NCBI RefSeq assembly: GCF_002575655.3
Contig: NC_053040.3
Coordinates: 461,018,780-461,082,779, forward strand
Direction: 5' to 3'
Length of the DNA: 64,000 bases
DNA from: Aegilops tauschii subsp. strangulata
Taxonomy: Eukaryota > Streptophyta > Magnoliopsida > Poales > Poaceae
Both the position numbers and the translations under genes were made by a program. Under the pieces are notes generated by a model. It searched no databases and was not told where the DNA came from. It worked only from the letters and a program-made list of their open reading frames with translations. Shown piece after piece: positions 11,524-23,639 of this stretch; the stretch's first letter is position 1; every line of letters starts with the position of its first letter.

Positions 11524-12574
11524 AATGGCCAATGGATGGTTGGGGATCTGAGACCTTCGAGCTCACAACTTTGCTATGATATGCAAAATCACATACATCA
11601 TTCTGCAATCAATTGGAGTTCCATGTTATGACTGTTTGCTTTGCAATACTGCCAGCGTACCATCCCTATGGGTAAGCATTGTCGAGATACTATCACATGG
11701 AGATGTTTATCAACTGTTATGCGAACAGTAATCGAGTCTACAAAGTGTGCCCTGGGAGATGGATCCAGAATTTCCTTTTGGTATGACTGGTGGTTAGAAT
11801 GTGGAAGACTGAATCTCTCTTTCCCAATACTTTTCTCTTTCGCGCAAACACCTTGCTACACTGTCGCCTCTCAGTTCAACGATGGGCAATGGAATATCAC
11901 GCTACATCCCAACCTGGCTGCAACAACCGCAAGAGAGTTGGTGACGCTGCTTGCTCTGCTCATTGGCATTCATTCGGCCCCCTCTAACAAAGATCTCAGA
12001 AGCCCTGTTATGAGAACTGGTAAAGTAACTACATCTTTCTTCTATGAGTTGCTCACATTCAGAGGGGTCCATTGTCCAATTGCTCCAAAAAAATCTGGGA
12101 CGGCCTGACACCCAACAGATACCGGGTCTTCCTCTAGCTTGCACGACGGGGCAGATTGAATATGAGGGACAATATTCTCAGGAAAAACTGGACGTCAATC
12201 ACAACGCACAACGGCTCCGACTTATGTCCTGCCACCGAAAGTAGCTGCCACATAATCCTCATATGCCGGCTAGTTGATGCAGTATGGGAACGCGCTGACA
12301 CACAGGGCAACGCAAGAAGATCAACTGATCTAACTGAGTTTCTGCTAGCACCTGAACCTCCCACGTATGGCAGGTTATGGCACGTTGTTGCAGCATGCGT
12401 TGTGACCTTGTGGGCAGCCAGAAATGATCATGTTTTCCATAGCATGAAGTGGACTAGTGCTAGAGCGTTCCATGAGATTGCACAACTTCTCAGGCTATGG
12501 AGCAATCACGCCAAAAGCAAAGAAAATAAGATCCAACTATGTAACTTCGTTGATGTTCTCTATGTCACTCTAAC
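11524..12574 (+). repeat. First copy of a 1.05-kb tandem duplication in the LINE
   Basis: The segment starting AATGGCCAATGGATGG at 11524 starts again at 12575. The second copy runs 12575-13038, is interrupted by Copia-2, and continues 30066-30626. The copies agree closely but with scattered substitutions, so the duplication is not recent. Copy 1 carries about 14 extra bases (TATGTCACTCTAAC) at its junction with copy 2. Copy 1 preserves the uninterrupted sequence of the Copia-2 insertion site near 11980-11990. Confidence 0.85.
11641..12560 (+). pseudogene. LINE C-terminal coding remnant (zf-RVT region)
   Basis: Readable pieces match the part of plant LINE ORF2 that follows the RT: CALGDGSRISFWYDWW (11740-11800), FPILFSFAQTP, then the zf-RVT-like stretch RVFLWLA...LNMRDNILRKNW and HIILICRLVDAVWERADTQG (12110-12310), and TLWAARNDHVFHSMKW (12400-12450). 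In LINEs this region follows the polymerase and holds a Cys/His zinc-binding motif. Several frame changes separate the pieces. The related pieces at 12600-13038 and 30066-30600 are the second duplicate. Confidence 0.7.
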
Positions 12575-13038
12575 AATGGCCAATGGATGGTTGGGGATCC
12601 GAGACCTTCGAGCTCACAACTTTTCCATGATATGCAAACTCACATACATCATTCTGCAATCAAGTGGAGTACCATGTTATGACTGTTTGCTTTGCAATAC
12701 TGCCAGCGTACCATCCCTATGGGTAAGCATTGTCGAGATACTGTCACATGGAGATGTTTATCAACTGTTATGAAAACAGTGATCGAGTCTAAAAAGTGTG
12801 CCCCGGGAGATGGATCCAGAATTTCCTTCTGGTATGACTGGTGGTTAGATGTGGAAGACTGAATCTCTCTTTCCCGATACTTTTCTCTTTCGCGCAAACA
12901 CCATGCTGCACTGTCGCCTCTCAGTTCAACAATGGGAAATGGAATATCACGCTACATCCCAACCTGGCTGCAACAACCGCAAGAGAGTTGGAGACGCCGC
13001 TTGCTCTGCTCAATGGCATTCATCCGACCCCCTCTAAC
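12575..13038 (+). repeat. Second LINE duplicate, left part, up to the Copia-2 insertion
   Basis: This repeats 11524-11988 and ends in CTAAC (13034-13038), the left target-site duplication of Copia-2. The matching right copy CTAAC is at 30061-30065, followed by the rest of the duplicate. Confidence 0.85.
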
Positions 13039-14778
13039 TGAAGGAAATATGCCCTAGAGGCAATAATAAAGTTTTTATTTATATTTCCTTATATCATGAT
13101 AAATGTTTATTATTCATGCTAGAATTGTATTAACCGGAAACTTAGTACATGTGTGAATACATAGACAAACAGAGTGTCCCTAGTATGCCTCTACTTGACT
13201 AGCTCGTTAATCAAAGATGGTTAAGTTTCCTAACCATAGACATGTGTTGTCATTTGATGAATGGGATCACATCATTAGCGAATGATGTCATGAACAAGAC
13301 CCATCCTTTAGCTTAGTATTATGATCATTTAGTTTTATTGCTATTGTTTTCTTCATGACTTATACATATTCCTCTGACTATGAGATAATGCAACTCCATA
13401 ATACCGGAGGAACACTTTGTGTGCTATCAAATGTCACAATGTAACTGGGTGATTATAAAGATGCTCTACAGGTGTCTCCGAAGGTGTTTGTTGAGTTGGC
13501 ATAGATCAAGATTAGGATTTGTCACTCCGTGTATCAGAGAGGTATCTCTCGGCCCTCTCGGTAATGCACATCACTATAAGCCTTACAAGCAATGTGACTA
13601 ATGAGTTAGTTACGGGATGATGCATTACAGAACGAGTAATGAGACTTGCCGGTAACAAGATTGAACTAGGTATGAGGATACCGACGATCGAATCTCGGGC
13701 AAGTAACATACCGATGACAAAGGGAATAACGTATGTTGTTATGCGGTTTGACCGATAAAGATCTTCGTTGAATATGTAGGAGCCAATATGAGCATCCAGG
13801 TTCCGCTATTGGTTATTAACCGGAGATGTGTCTCGGTCATGTCTACATAGTTCTCGAACTCGTAGGATCCGCACGCTTAACGTTCGATGACGATTTGTAT
13901 TATGAGTTATGTGATTTGATGACCGAAGTTTCTTCGGAGTCCCGGATGAGATCACGGACATGACGAGGAGTCTCGAAATGGTCGAGAGGTAAAGATTCAT
14001 ATATTGGAAGGTTATATTAGGACATCGGAATGGTTCCGAGTGATCCGGGTATTTTTCCGGAGTACTGAGGGGTTACCGGAACCCCCCCCCCCGGTGAAGT
14101 GTTGGGCCAACATGGGCCTAAGGGAGAGAGAGGGAAGTCCACGGGAGGTGGCCGCGCGCCCCCCTCCTTGGGAGTCCGAATAGGACGAGGAGGAGGGGGT
14201 GGTGCCCCCCTTCCCTCTCCCTCTCCTTCCTATTCCCTCCGGTGGAAGAAAGGAAAAGCCGGGGGGGGGTCGTACTTGGACTAGGAGTCCAAGTAGGACT
14301 GCCCCCATGGCGCGCCCCTCCTGATCGCCGACCTCTTTGCCCCCTCCTTTATATACATGGCTAGGGGGCACCCCAAAGCACAACAGACAATCTCTTAGCC
14401 GTGTGCGGTGCCCCCCTCCACAGTTTAACACCTCGGTCATATCGTCATAGTGCTTAGGCAAAGCCCTGCGCCGGTAACTTCATCATCACCGTCGCCACGC
14501 CATCGTGTTGACGGAACTCTCCCTCGACCCTCTACTAGATCAAGAGCTCGAGGGACGTCATCGTGCTGAACGTGTGCTGAACACGGAGGTGCCATACGTT
14601 CGGTACTTGGATCGGTTGGATCGTGAAGACGTTCGACTACATCAACCGCATTACTAAACACTTCCGCTTTTGGTCTACGAGGGTACGTGGACACACTCTC
14701 CCGTCTCGTTTCTATGCATCTCCTAGATAGATCTTGCGTGATTGTAGGATTTTTTTTGAATTACTACGTTCCCCAACA
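13039..14778 (+). mobile_element. 5' LTR of Copia-2
   Basis: The LTR runs from TGAAGGAAATATGCCC to CGTTCCCCAACA, 1740 bases. A TATA-like TTTATATAC lies near 14348-14356 after a C/T-rich tract. A run of C/A-C at about 14081-14093 is low complexity. The recalled family is one of the large Triticeae Copia families (Barbara/Claudia/Maximus group); I cannot choose among these names. Confidence 0.88.
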
Positions 14779-14779
14779 G

Positions 14780-14796
14780 TGGCATCCGAGCCAGGT
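14780..14796 (+). other. Primer-binding site of Copia-2 (initiator tRNA-Met type)
   Basis: TGGCATCCGAGCCAGG follows the LTR with a one-base gap. It is a slightly diverged form of the TGGTATCAGAGC site used by plant Copia elements and complementary to the 3' end of initiator tRNA-Met. The matching site in Copia-3 is TGGCATCTGAGCCAGG at 21319. Confidence 0.75.
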
Positions 14797-16012
14797 CTAT
14801 GCGTAGATGATATATGCACGAGTAGAACACAAAGAGTTGTGGGCGATAATAGTCATACTGCTTACAACCAACGTCTTACTTTGATTCGGCGATATTGTTG
14901 GATGAAGGGGCCCGGACCGACATTACATGACCGCGTTCATGAGACTGGTTCTATCGACATGCTTCGCACACAGGTGGCTGGCGGGTGCCTGTTTCTCCAA
15001 CTTTAGTTGAATCGAGTTTGACTACGGCCGGTCCTTGTTGAAGGTTAAAACAGCACACTTGACGAAAAATCGTCGTGGTTTTGATGCGTAGCTAAGAACG
15101 GTTCTTTCTAGAAGCCCGTAGTAGCCACGTAAAACGTGCAACAACAAAGTAGAGGACGTCTAACTTGTTTTTGTAGGGCATGTTGTGATGTGATATGGTC
15201 AAGACGTGATGAGATATAAATTGTTGTATGAGATGATCATGTTTTGTAAAAGTTATCAGCAATTGGCAGGAGCCTTATGGTTGTCGCATTATTATATGAA
15301 ATGCAATCGCCATGTAATTGCTTTACTTTATCACTAAGTGGTAGCGATAGTCGTAGAAGCAATAGTTGGCGAGACGACAACGATGCTACGCTGGAGATCA
15401 AGGTGTGAAGCCGGTGATGATGGAGATCATGATGGTGCTTTGGAGATGGAGATCAAAGGCACAAGATGATGATGACCATATCATGTCACATATTTTGATT
15501 GCATGTGATGTTTATCCTTTATGCATCTTATTTTGCTTAATACGATGGTAGCATTATAAGATGATCGCTCGCTAAATTTCAAGGTATAAGTGTTCTCCCT
15601 GAGTATGCACCGTTGCTACAGTTCGTCGTGCCAGGACACCACGTGATGATCGGGTGTGATAAGCTCTACGTTCACATAAAACGGGTGCAAGCCAGTTTTG
15701 CACGTGCAGAATACTCGGGTTAAACTTGTCGAGCCTAGCATATGCAGCTATGGCCTCGGAACACTGAGACCGAAAGGTCGAACGTGAATCATATAGTAGA
15801 TATGATCAACATAGTGATGTTCACCATTGAAAACTACTCCATCTCACGTGATGATCGGACAAGGTTTAGTTGATATGGATCACGTGATCATTTAGATGAT
15901 TAGAGGGATGTCTATCTAAGTGGGAGTTCTTAAGTAATATGATTAATTGAACTTTAATTTATCATGAACTTAGTACCTGATAGTTTTTGCATGTCTATGT
16001 TGTTGTAGATCA
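14797..16012 (+). other. Untranslated leader of Copia-2
   Basis: About 1.2 kb between primer site and gag. It holds no supported gene. It aligns throughout with 21336-22580 of Copia-3, with GATGATGATGG-rich stretches near 15410-15480. This long leader is a shared family trait. Confidence 0.7.
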
Positions 16013-16960
16013 ATGGCCCGTGATACCGTTCCCTAGAATTTTAATGTGTTCCTAGAGAAAGCTAAGTTGAAAGATAACGGTCGCAACTACACGGAATGGG
16101 TCCATAACTTGACGATTATCCTCATTGCTGCACAGAAGAATTACGTCCTGGAAACACCGCTAGGTGCAAGACCCGCTGTAGGAGCTACTGCGGACGTTAT
16201 GAACGTCTGGCAGAGCAAAGCTGATGACTACTCGATAGTTCAGTGTGCCATGCTTTACGGCTTAGAATCGGGACTTCAAAGACGTTTTGAACATCATGGA
16301 GCATATGAGATGTTCCAGGAGTTGAAGTTAATATTTGAAGCAAATGCCCGAGTTGAGAGATATGAAGTCTCCAACAAGTTCTACAGCTGCAAAATGGAGG
16401 AGAATAGTTCTGTCAGTGAACACATACTCAGAATGTCCGGGTACCACAACCACTTGACTCAGCTGGGAGTTAATCTTCCTGATGATAGTGTCATTGACAG
16501 AGTTCTGCAATCACGGCCACCAAAGGCTTTGTGATGAACTATAATATGCAAGGAATGGAAAAGACAATTCCCGAGCTCTTCGCAATGCTAAAGGCTGCAG
16601 AGGTAGAAATCAAGAAGGTGCATCAAGTGTTGATGGTTAACAAGACCACTAGTTTCAAGAAAAAAGGGCAAAGATAAGAAGGGGAACTTCAAGAAGAACA
16701 ACAAGCAAGTTGCTGCTCAAGGGAAGAAGCCCAAGTCTGGACCTAAGCCTGAAACTGAGTGCTTCTACTGCAAAGGGACTGGTCACTGGAAGCGAAACTG
16801 CCCCAAGTATTTGGCGGATAAGAAGGATGGCAAAGTGAAAGGTATATTTGATATACATGTTATTGATGTGTACCTTACTAATGCTTGTAGTAGCGCCTGG
16901 GTATTTGATACTGGTTCTGTTGCTCATATTTGCAACTCGAAACAAGGGCTACGGATTAAA
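16013..16960 (+). pseudogene. Copia-2 gag and protease remnant
   Basis: The likely original start is ATG 16013 (MARDTVP), but codon 8 is TAG at 16034. The frame then continues NFNVFLEKAKLKDNGRN into a UBN2-type gag (16046-16534, with LRMSGYHNHLTQLGVNLPDD). After a frame change near 16510 the zinc knuckle CX2CX4HX4C is intact as CFYCKGTGHWKRNC (about 16761-16803). The protease active-site stretch VFDTGSVAHI follows near 16903-16930. Gag packages the RNA and the aspartic protease matures the polyprotein. The stop and frame breaks make this copy inactive. Confidence 0.8.
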
Positions 16961-17059
16961 TGAAGAGTGGCTAAGGACGAGGTGACAATGCGCGTGGGAA
17001 ATGGTTCCAAAGTCGATGTGATCGCCGTCGGCACGCTACCTCTACATCTACCGTCGGGA

Positions 17060-19594
17060 TTAGTTTAGACCTGAATAATTGTTATTTGGTGCCAGCGTTG
17101 AGCATGACCATTATATCTGGATCTTGTTCGATGTGAGACGGTTATTCATTTAAATCAGAGAATAATGGTTGTTCTATTTATATGAGTAATATCTTTTATG
17201 GTCATGCACCCTTGATGAGTGGTCTATTTTTTTGAATCTCGATTGTAGTGATAAACATGTTCATAATATTGAAGCCAAAAGATGTAAAGTTAATAATGAT
17301 AGTGCAACTTATTTATGGCACTGCCGTTTAGATCATATTGGTGTAAAGCGCATGAAGAAACTCTTGCTGATGGGCTTTTGGAATCACTTGATGCTTGCGA
17401 ACCATGCCTCATGGGCAAGGTGACTAAGACTCCGTTCTCCGTAACAATGGAGCGAGCAACTGATTTATTGGAAATAATACATACTGCTGAATGCGGTCCG
17501 ATGATTGTTGAGGCTCGCGGTGGGTATCGTTATTTTCTGACCTTCACAGATGATTCGAGCAGATATGGGTATATTTACTTAATGAAACATAAGTCTGAAA
17601 CATTTGAAAAGTTCAAAGAATTTCAGAGTGAAGTGGAAATTCATCGTAACAATAAAACAAAGTTTCTATGATCTAATCGTGGAGGTGAATATTTGAGTTA
17701 TGAGTTTGGTCTTCATTTGAAACAATTTGGAATAGTTTCGCAACTCACGCCACCTAGAACACCACAGCGTAATGGTGTGTCCAAACGTCGTAACCGTAGT
17801 TTATTAGATATGGTGCGATCTACGATGTCTCTTACCGCTTTACCGCTATCCTTTTGGGGTTATCCTTTAGAGACGGCTGCATTCACGTTAAATAGGGCAC
17901 CATCTAAATCCGTTGAGACGACACCATATGAACTGTGGTTCGGCAACAAACCTAAGCTGTCGTTTCTTAAAGTTTGGGGCTCCGATGCTTATGTGAAAAA
18001 GCTTCAACCTGATAAGCTCGAACCCAAATCGGAGAAATGTGTCTTCATAGGATACCCAAAGGAGACTGTTGGGTACACCTTCTATCACAGATTCGAAGGC
18101 AAGATATTCGTTGCTAAGAATGGATCCATTCTAGAGAAGGAGTTTCTCTCGAAAGAAGTGAGTGGGAGGAAAGTAGAACTTGATGAGGTAATTGTACCTT
18201 CTCACGAATTGGACAGTAGTCCATCACAGAAATCAGTTCCAGTGATTCCTACACCAATTAGTGAGGAAGTTAATGATGATGATCATGAAACTTCAGATCA
18301 AGTTACTATTGAACCTCGTAGGTCAACCAGAGTACGGAACGCACCAGAGTGGTACGGTAATCCTGTTCTGGAGGTCATGTTACTTGACCATGACGAACCT
18401 ACGAACTATGAGGAAGTGATGATGAGCCCAGATTCCGCGAAATGGCTTGAGGCCATGAAATCTGAGATGGAATCCATGTATGAGAACAAAGTGTGACTTT
18501 GGTTGACTTGCCTGATGATCGGCAAGCCATAGATAATAAATGGATCTTCAAGAAGAAGACTGACACTGACGGTAATGTTACTGTCTACAAAGCTCGACTT
18601 GTTGCGAAAGGTTTTCGACAAGTTCAAGGAGTTGACTACGATGAGACCTTCTCACCCGTAGCGATGCTTAAGTCTGTCCGAATCATGTTAGCAACTGCCG
18701 CATTTTATGATTATGAAATTTGGCAAATGGATGTCAAAACTGCATTCCTCAATGGAAATCTTAAAGAAGAGTTGTATATGATGCAACCAGAAGGTTTTGT
18801 CGATCCTATAGGTGCTAACAAAGTGTCCAAGCTCGAGCGATCCATTTATGGACTGGTGCAAGCCTCTTGGAGTTGCAATATCCGCTTTGATAGTGTGATC
18901 AAAGCATATGGTTTTATACAGACTTTTGGAGAAGCCTATATTTACAAGAAAGTGAGTGGGAGCTCTGTAGCATTTCTAATATTATATGTGGATGACATAT
19001 TATTGATTGGAAATAATACAGAATTTCTGGATAGCATAAAAGGATACTTGAATAAGAATTTTTCAATGAAAGACCTCGGAGAAGCTGCTTATATATTGGG
19101 CAGAAAGATCTATAGAGATAGATCAAGACGCTTAATTGGACTTTCACAAAGCACATACCTTGATAAAGTTAAAGGAAGGGTTCTTGCCTGTGATACAAGG
19201 TGTGAAGTTGAGTCAGGCTCAATGCCCGACCACTGGAGAAGATAGACAGAAAATGAAAGTCATTCCCTATGCCTCAGCCATAGGTTCTATCATGTATGCA
19301 ATGATGTGTACCATACCTGATGTGTGCCTTGCTATAAGTTTAGTAGGGAGGTACCAAAGTAATCCAGGAGTGGATCACTGGATAGCGGTCAAGAACATCC
19401 TGAAATACCTGAAAAGGACTAAGGATATGTTTCTCGCTTATGGAGGTGACAAAAGCTCATCGTAAATGGTTAAGTCGATGCAAGCTGTGACACTGATATG
19501 GATGACTCTAAGTCACAAACCGGATACGTATTTATATTGAATGGTGGAGCTGTCAGTTCGTGCAGTTCCAAGCAGAGCGTTGCGCGGAATCTAC
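17060..19594 (+). pseudogene. Copia-2 integrase and reverse transcriptase remnant
   Basis: Order: GAG-pre-integrase (about 17260-17420, ATYLWHCRLDHIGVKRM), integrase core (17430-17930, with YFLTFTDDSSRYGYIYL, TPPRTPQRNGVSKRRNRSLL and TPYELWFG), C-terminal spacer, then RVT_2 (18493-19180) with KWIFKKKTDTDGNVTVYKAR, DVKTAFLNGNLKEELYMMQP and an intact YVDD box (FLILYVDDILLIG). The linking stretch stops at 17669 and 18494. RNase H begins near 19205 and is cut at 19594 by Copia-3; its end resumes at 28042. The RT box is the best preserved of the three Copia elements. Confidence 0.85.
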
Positions 19595-21317
19595 TGAAGG
19601 AAATATACCCTAGAGGCAATAAAAAAGTTATTATTTTATTTCCTTATATCATGATAAATGTTTATTATTCATGCTAGAATTGTATTAACCCGAAACATAG
19701 TACATGTGTGAATACATAGACAAACAGAGTGTCCCTAGTATGCATCTACTTGACTAGCTCGTTAATCAAAGATTGTTAAGTTTCCTAGCCATAGACATGT
19801 GTTGTCATTTGATGAACGGGATCACATCATTAGAGAATGATGTGATGGACAAGACCCATCCGTTAGCTTAGCACTATGATCGTTTAGTTTATTACTATTG
19901 CTTTCTTCATGACTTATACATGTTCCTATGACTATGAGATAGTGCAACTCCCGAATACCGGAGGAACACTTATTGTGCTATCAAACGTCACAATGTAACT
20001 AGGTGATTATAAAGATGCTCTACAGGTGTATCCGATGGTGTTTGTTGAGTTGGTATAGATCGAGATTAGGATTTGTCACTCCGAGTATCGGAGATGTATC
20101 TCTGGGCCCTCTCGGTAATGCACATCACTATAAGCCTTGCAAGCAATGTGACTAATGAGTGAGTTGCGGGATGATGCATTACAGAACAAGTAAACACACT
20201 TGCCGGTAACGAGATTGAACTAGGCATGGTGATACCGATGATCGAATCTCAGGCAAGTAACATACCGATGACAAAGGGAACAACGTATGTTGTTATGCGG
20301 TTTGACCGATAAAGATCTTTGTAGAATATGTAGGAGGCAATAAGAGCATTCAGGTTCTACTATTGGTTATTGACTGGAGATGTGTCTCGGTCATGTCTAC
20401 ATAGTTCTTGAACCCGTAGGGTCCGCACGCTTAACGTTTGATGACGATTTATATTATGAGTTATGTGATTTGATGTACCGAAGGGTGTTCGGTGTCCCGG
20501 ATGAGATCACGGACATGACGAGGAGTCTCGAAATGGTTGAGACATAAAGATTGATATATTGGACCATGTTATTCGGACAGCGGAAGTGTTCCGGATGGGT
20601 TCGGGTAAAACCGGAGTGCCGGAGGGGTTATCGGAACCCCCCGGGGAACTAATGGGCCACCATGGGCCTTATTGGAGAGAGAGGAGGGCAGCCCGGGCAG
20701 GCTGCGTGCCCCCCTTGGAGTCCGAATTGGACAAGGGAAGGGGGGTGACACCCCCTTTCCTTCTCCCTCTCTCCCTCTCCTTCCTTCCCCCACTCTCCAT
20801 TTTGGTGGAATCCTACTAGGATTGGGAGTCCTAGTAGGACTCCCCTCTTGGGGCGCGCCCTAGGGGCCGGCAGGCCCTCCCCTCCTCCCTCCTTTATATA
20901 CGTGGGGAGGGGGCACCCTAGAACACACAAGTTGATCTTTTAGCCGTGTGCGGTGCCCCCCTCCACAGAAATACACCTCAGTCATATCGTCGTAGTGCTT
21001 AGGCCCCTGCGCCGGTAACTTCATCATCACCGTCGCCACACTGTCATGCTGACGGAACTCTCCCTCGGCCTCAACTGGATCAAGAGTACGAGGGACGTCA
21101 TCGAGCTGAACGTGTGCTGAAAACGGAGGTGCCGTACGTTCGGTGCTAGGATCGGTCGGATGGTGGAGACGTACGACTACATCAACCGCGTTGATAAATG
21201 CTTTCGCTTTCGGTCTACGAGGGTACATGGACACACTCTCCCCGCTCGTTTCTATGCTTCTCCAAGATAGATCTTGCATGATTTTAGGAAATTTTTTAAT
21301 TACTACGTTCCCCAACA
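19595..21317 (+). mobile_element. 5' LTR of Copia-3
   Basis: TGAAGGAAATATACCC to CGTTCCCCAACA, 1723 bases. TATA-like TTATATA at 20894-20900. It aligns with the other LTRs of the family but differs in the 20570-20720 segment, where it shares a variant with 27290-27440. Confidence 0.88.
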
Positions 21318-21318
21318 G

Positions 21319-22599
21319 TGGCATCTGAGCCAGGTCTATGCGTAGATGTTATATGCACGAGTAGAACACAAAGAGTTGTGGGCGATAATAGTCATACTAC
21401 TTACCAGCAACGTCTTACTTTGATTCGGTGATATTGCTGTTGAAGCGACCCAGACCGACATTACATGACCACATTCATGAGACTGGTTCTACCGACGTGC
21501 TTTGCACACAGGTGGCTGGCGGGTGTCTGTTTCCCCAACTTTAGTTGAATCGAGTTTGACTAAGCCCGGTCCTTGTTGAAGGTTAAAACAACACACTTGA
21601 CGAAAAATCATTGTGGTTTTGATGCGTAGATAAGGACGGTTCTTGCTAGAAGCACGTAGCAGCCACGTAAGACTTGCAACAACAAAGTAGAGGACATCTA
21701 ACTTGTTTTGCAGGGCATGTTGTGATGTGATATGGTCAAGACGTGATGAGATATAAATTGTTGTATGAGATGATCATGTTTTGTTAAAGTTATCGGCAAC
21801 TGGCAGGAGCCTTATGATTGTCTCTTTATTGCATGAGATGCAAGCGCCATATAATTGCTTTGCTCTATCGCTATGCGATAGCAATAGTTGCAAAAGCAAT
21901 AGTTGGCGAGACGACCATGTGACGACACGTTGATAAAGATGAAGATGATGGAGATCATGGTGTCATGCCGGTGACGATGGAGATCATGACGGTACTTTGG
22001 AGATGGAGATCAAAGGAACAAGATGATGATGGCCATATCATGTCACATATTTTGATTGCATGTGATGTTTATCTTTTATGCATCTTATTTTGCTTAGTAC
22101 GACGGTAGCATTATGAGATGATCCCTTACTAAAATTTCAAGGTATAAGTGTTCTCCCTGAGTATGCACCATTGCGACAGTTCTTCGTGCTGAGACACCAC
22201 GTGATGATCGGGTGTGATAAGCTCTGTGTTCACATACAACGGGTGCAAGCCAGTTTTGCACATGCAGAATACTCAGGTTAAACTTGACGAGCCTAGCATA
22301 TGCAGATATGGCCTCGGAACACTGAGCCCGAAAGGTCGAATGTGAATCATATAGTAGATATGATCAACATAGTGATGTTCACCATTGAAAGCTACTCGAT
22401 CTCACGTGATGATCGGACATGGTTTAGTTGATATGGATCACGTGATCATTTAGATGACTAGAGGGATGCCTATCTAAGTGGGAGTTCTTAAGTAATATGA
22501 TTAATTGAACTTAAATTTATCATGAACTTAGTCCAGATAGTATTTGCATATCTATGTTGTAGATCAATAGCTTGCGATGTAGCTCCCTATTTATTTTTG
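21319..22599 (+). other. Primer-binding site and untranslated leader of Copia-3
   Basis: The site TGGCATCTGAGCCAGG at 21319 is of the initiator tRNA-Met type. The following 1.26 kb has no supported gene and aligns with the Copia-2 leader. Confidence 0.7.
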
Positions 22600-23622
22600 A
22601 TATGTTCCTAGAGAAAAACTAAGTTGAAAGATGATAGTAGCAATGATGCGGACTAGGTCCGTGATCTAAGGATTATTCTAATTGCTGCACAGAAGAATTA
22701 GGTCCTTGATGCACCGCTAGGTGACAGAACTATTGCAGGAGCAGATGCCAACGTTATGAACGTTTGACAAGCTCAGTATGATGACTACTTGATAGTTTAA
22801 TGCACCATGCTTTACGGCTTAGAACCGGGACTTCAAAAATGTTTTGAACGACATGGAGCATATGAGATGTTCCAAGAGTTGAAATTGGTATTTCAGACTC
22901 ATGCCCGAGTCGAGAGGTATGAGACCTCTGCCAAGTACTTTGCCTAAAAGATGGAGGAGAATAGCTCAACCAGTGAGCATGTGCTCAGAATGTCTGAGTA
23001 CTACAATCACTTGAATTAAGTGGGAGTTAATATTCCAGATAAGATAATGATTGACAGAGTTCTCTAATCACTATCACCAAGTTACTGGAACTTCGTGATG
23101 AACTATAATATGCAAGGGATGACGAAAACGATTCCCCGAGCTCTTCGCGATGCTGAAATCGGCGAAGCTAGAAATCAAGAAAAGCATCAAGTGTTGATGG
23201 TTGACAAGAACACTAGTTTCAAGTAAAATGGCAAGGGAAAGAAAGGGAACTTCAAGAAGAATGACAAGCAAGTTGCCACTCCCATGAAGAAGCGCAAAGC
23301 TAGACCCAAGCCTGAAACTGAGTGCTTCTACAGCAAAGGAAATGGTCACTGGAAGCAGAACTACCCCAAATACTTGGCGGATAAGAAGGATGGCAAAGTG
23401 AACGAAAGTATATATGATATACATGTTATTGATGTGTACTTTACTAGTATTCATAGTAGCCCCTGGGTATTTGATACTGGTTCAGCTGCTATGATTAGTA
23501 ACTTGAAACAGGAGTTACAAAATGAACAGAGACTAGTTGAGGGCAAGGTGACGATGTGTGTTGGAAGTGATTCCAAGGTTGATAAGATCACCATCGCACA
23601 CTCCCTTTACCTTCAGGATTAG
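22600..23622 (+). pseudogene. Copia-3 gag and protease remnant, zinc knuckle destroyed
   Basis: Gag begins at about ATG 22609 (MFLEK) by comparison with Copia-2 but is full of stops. The zinc knuckle at about 23320-23365 reads CFYSKGNGHWKQNY, so the second Cys is Ser and the last Cys is Tyr. Only one Cys and the His remain. The protease stretch VFDTGSAAMISN follows near 23470. Such a gag could not bind RNA in the usual way. Confidence 0.8.
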
Positions 23623-23639
23623 TGTTGAACCTAAAATAA

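Larger units (their letters stand above)
10751..13038 (+). mobile_element. LINE (L1-type non-LTR retrotransposon), middle part
   Basis: The stretch begins abruptly inside a LINE reverse transcriptase, where Copia-1 ends, and continues through the post-RT region to a second copy of a tandemly duplicated segment. It then stops at 13038, where Copia-2 is inserted. The remaining 3' part resumes at 30061. The 5' part (endonuclease, start of RT) should lie left of the window beyond the Copia-1 5' LTR. All reading frames are broken. Confidence 0.8.
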
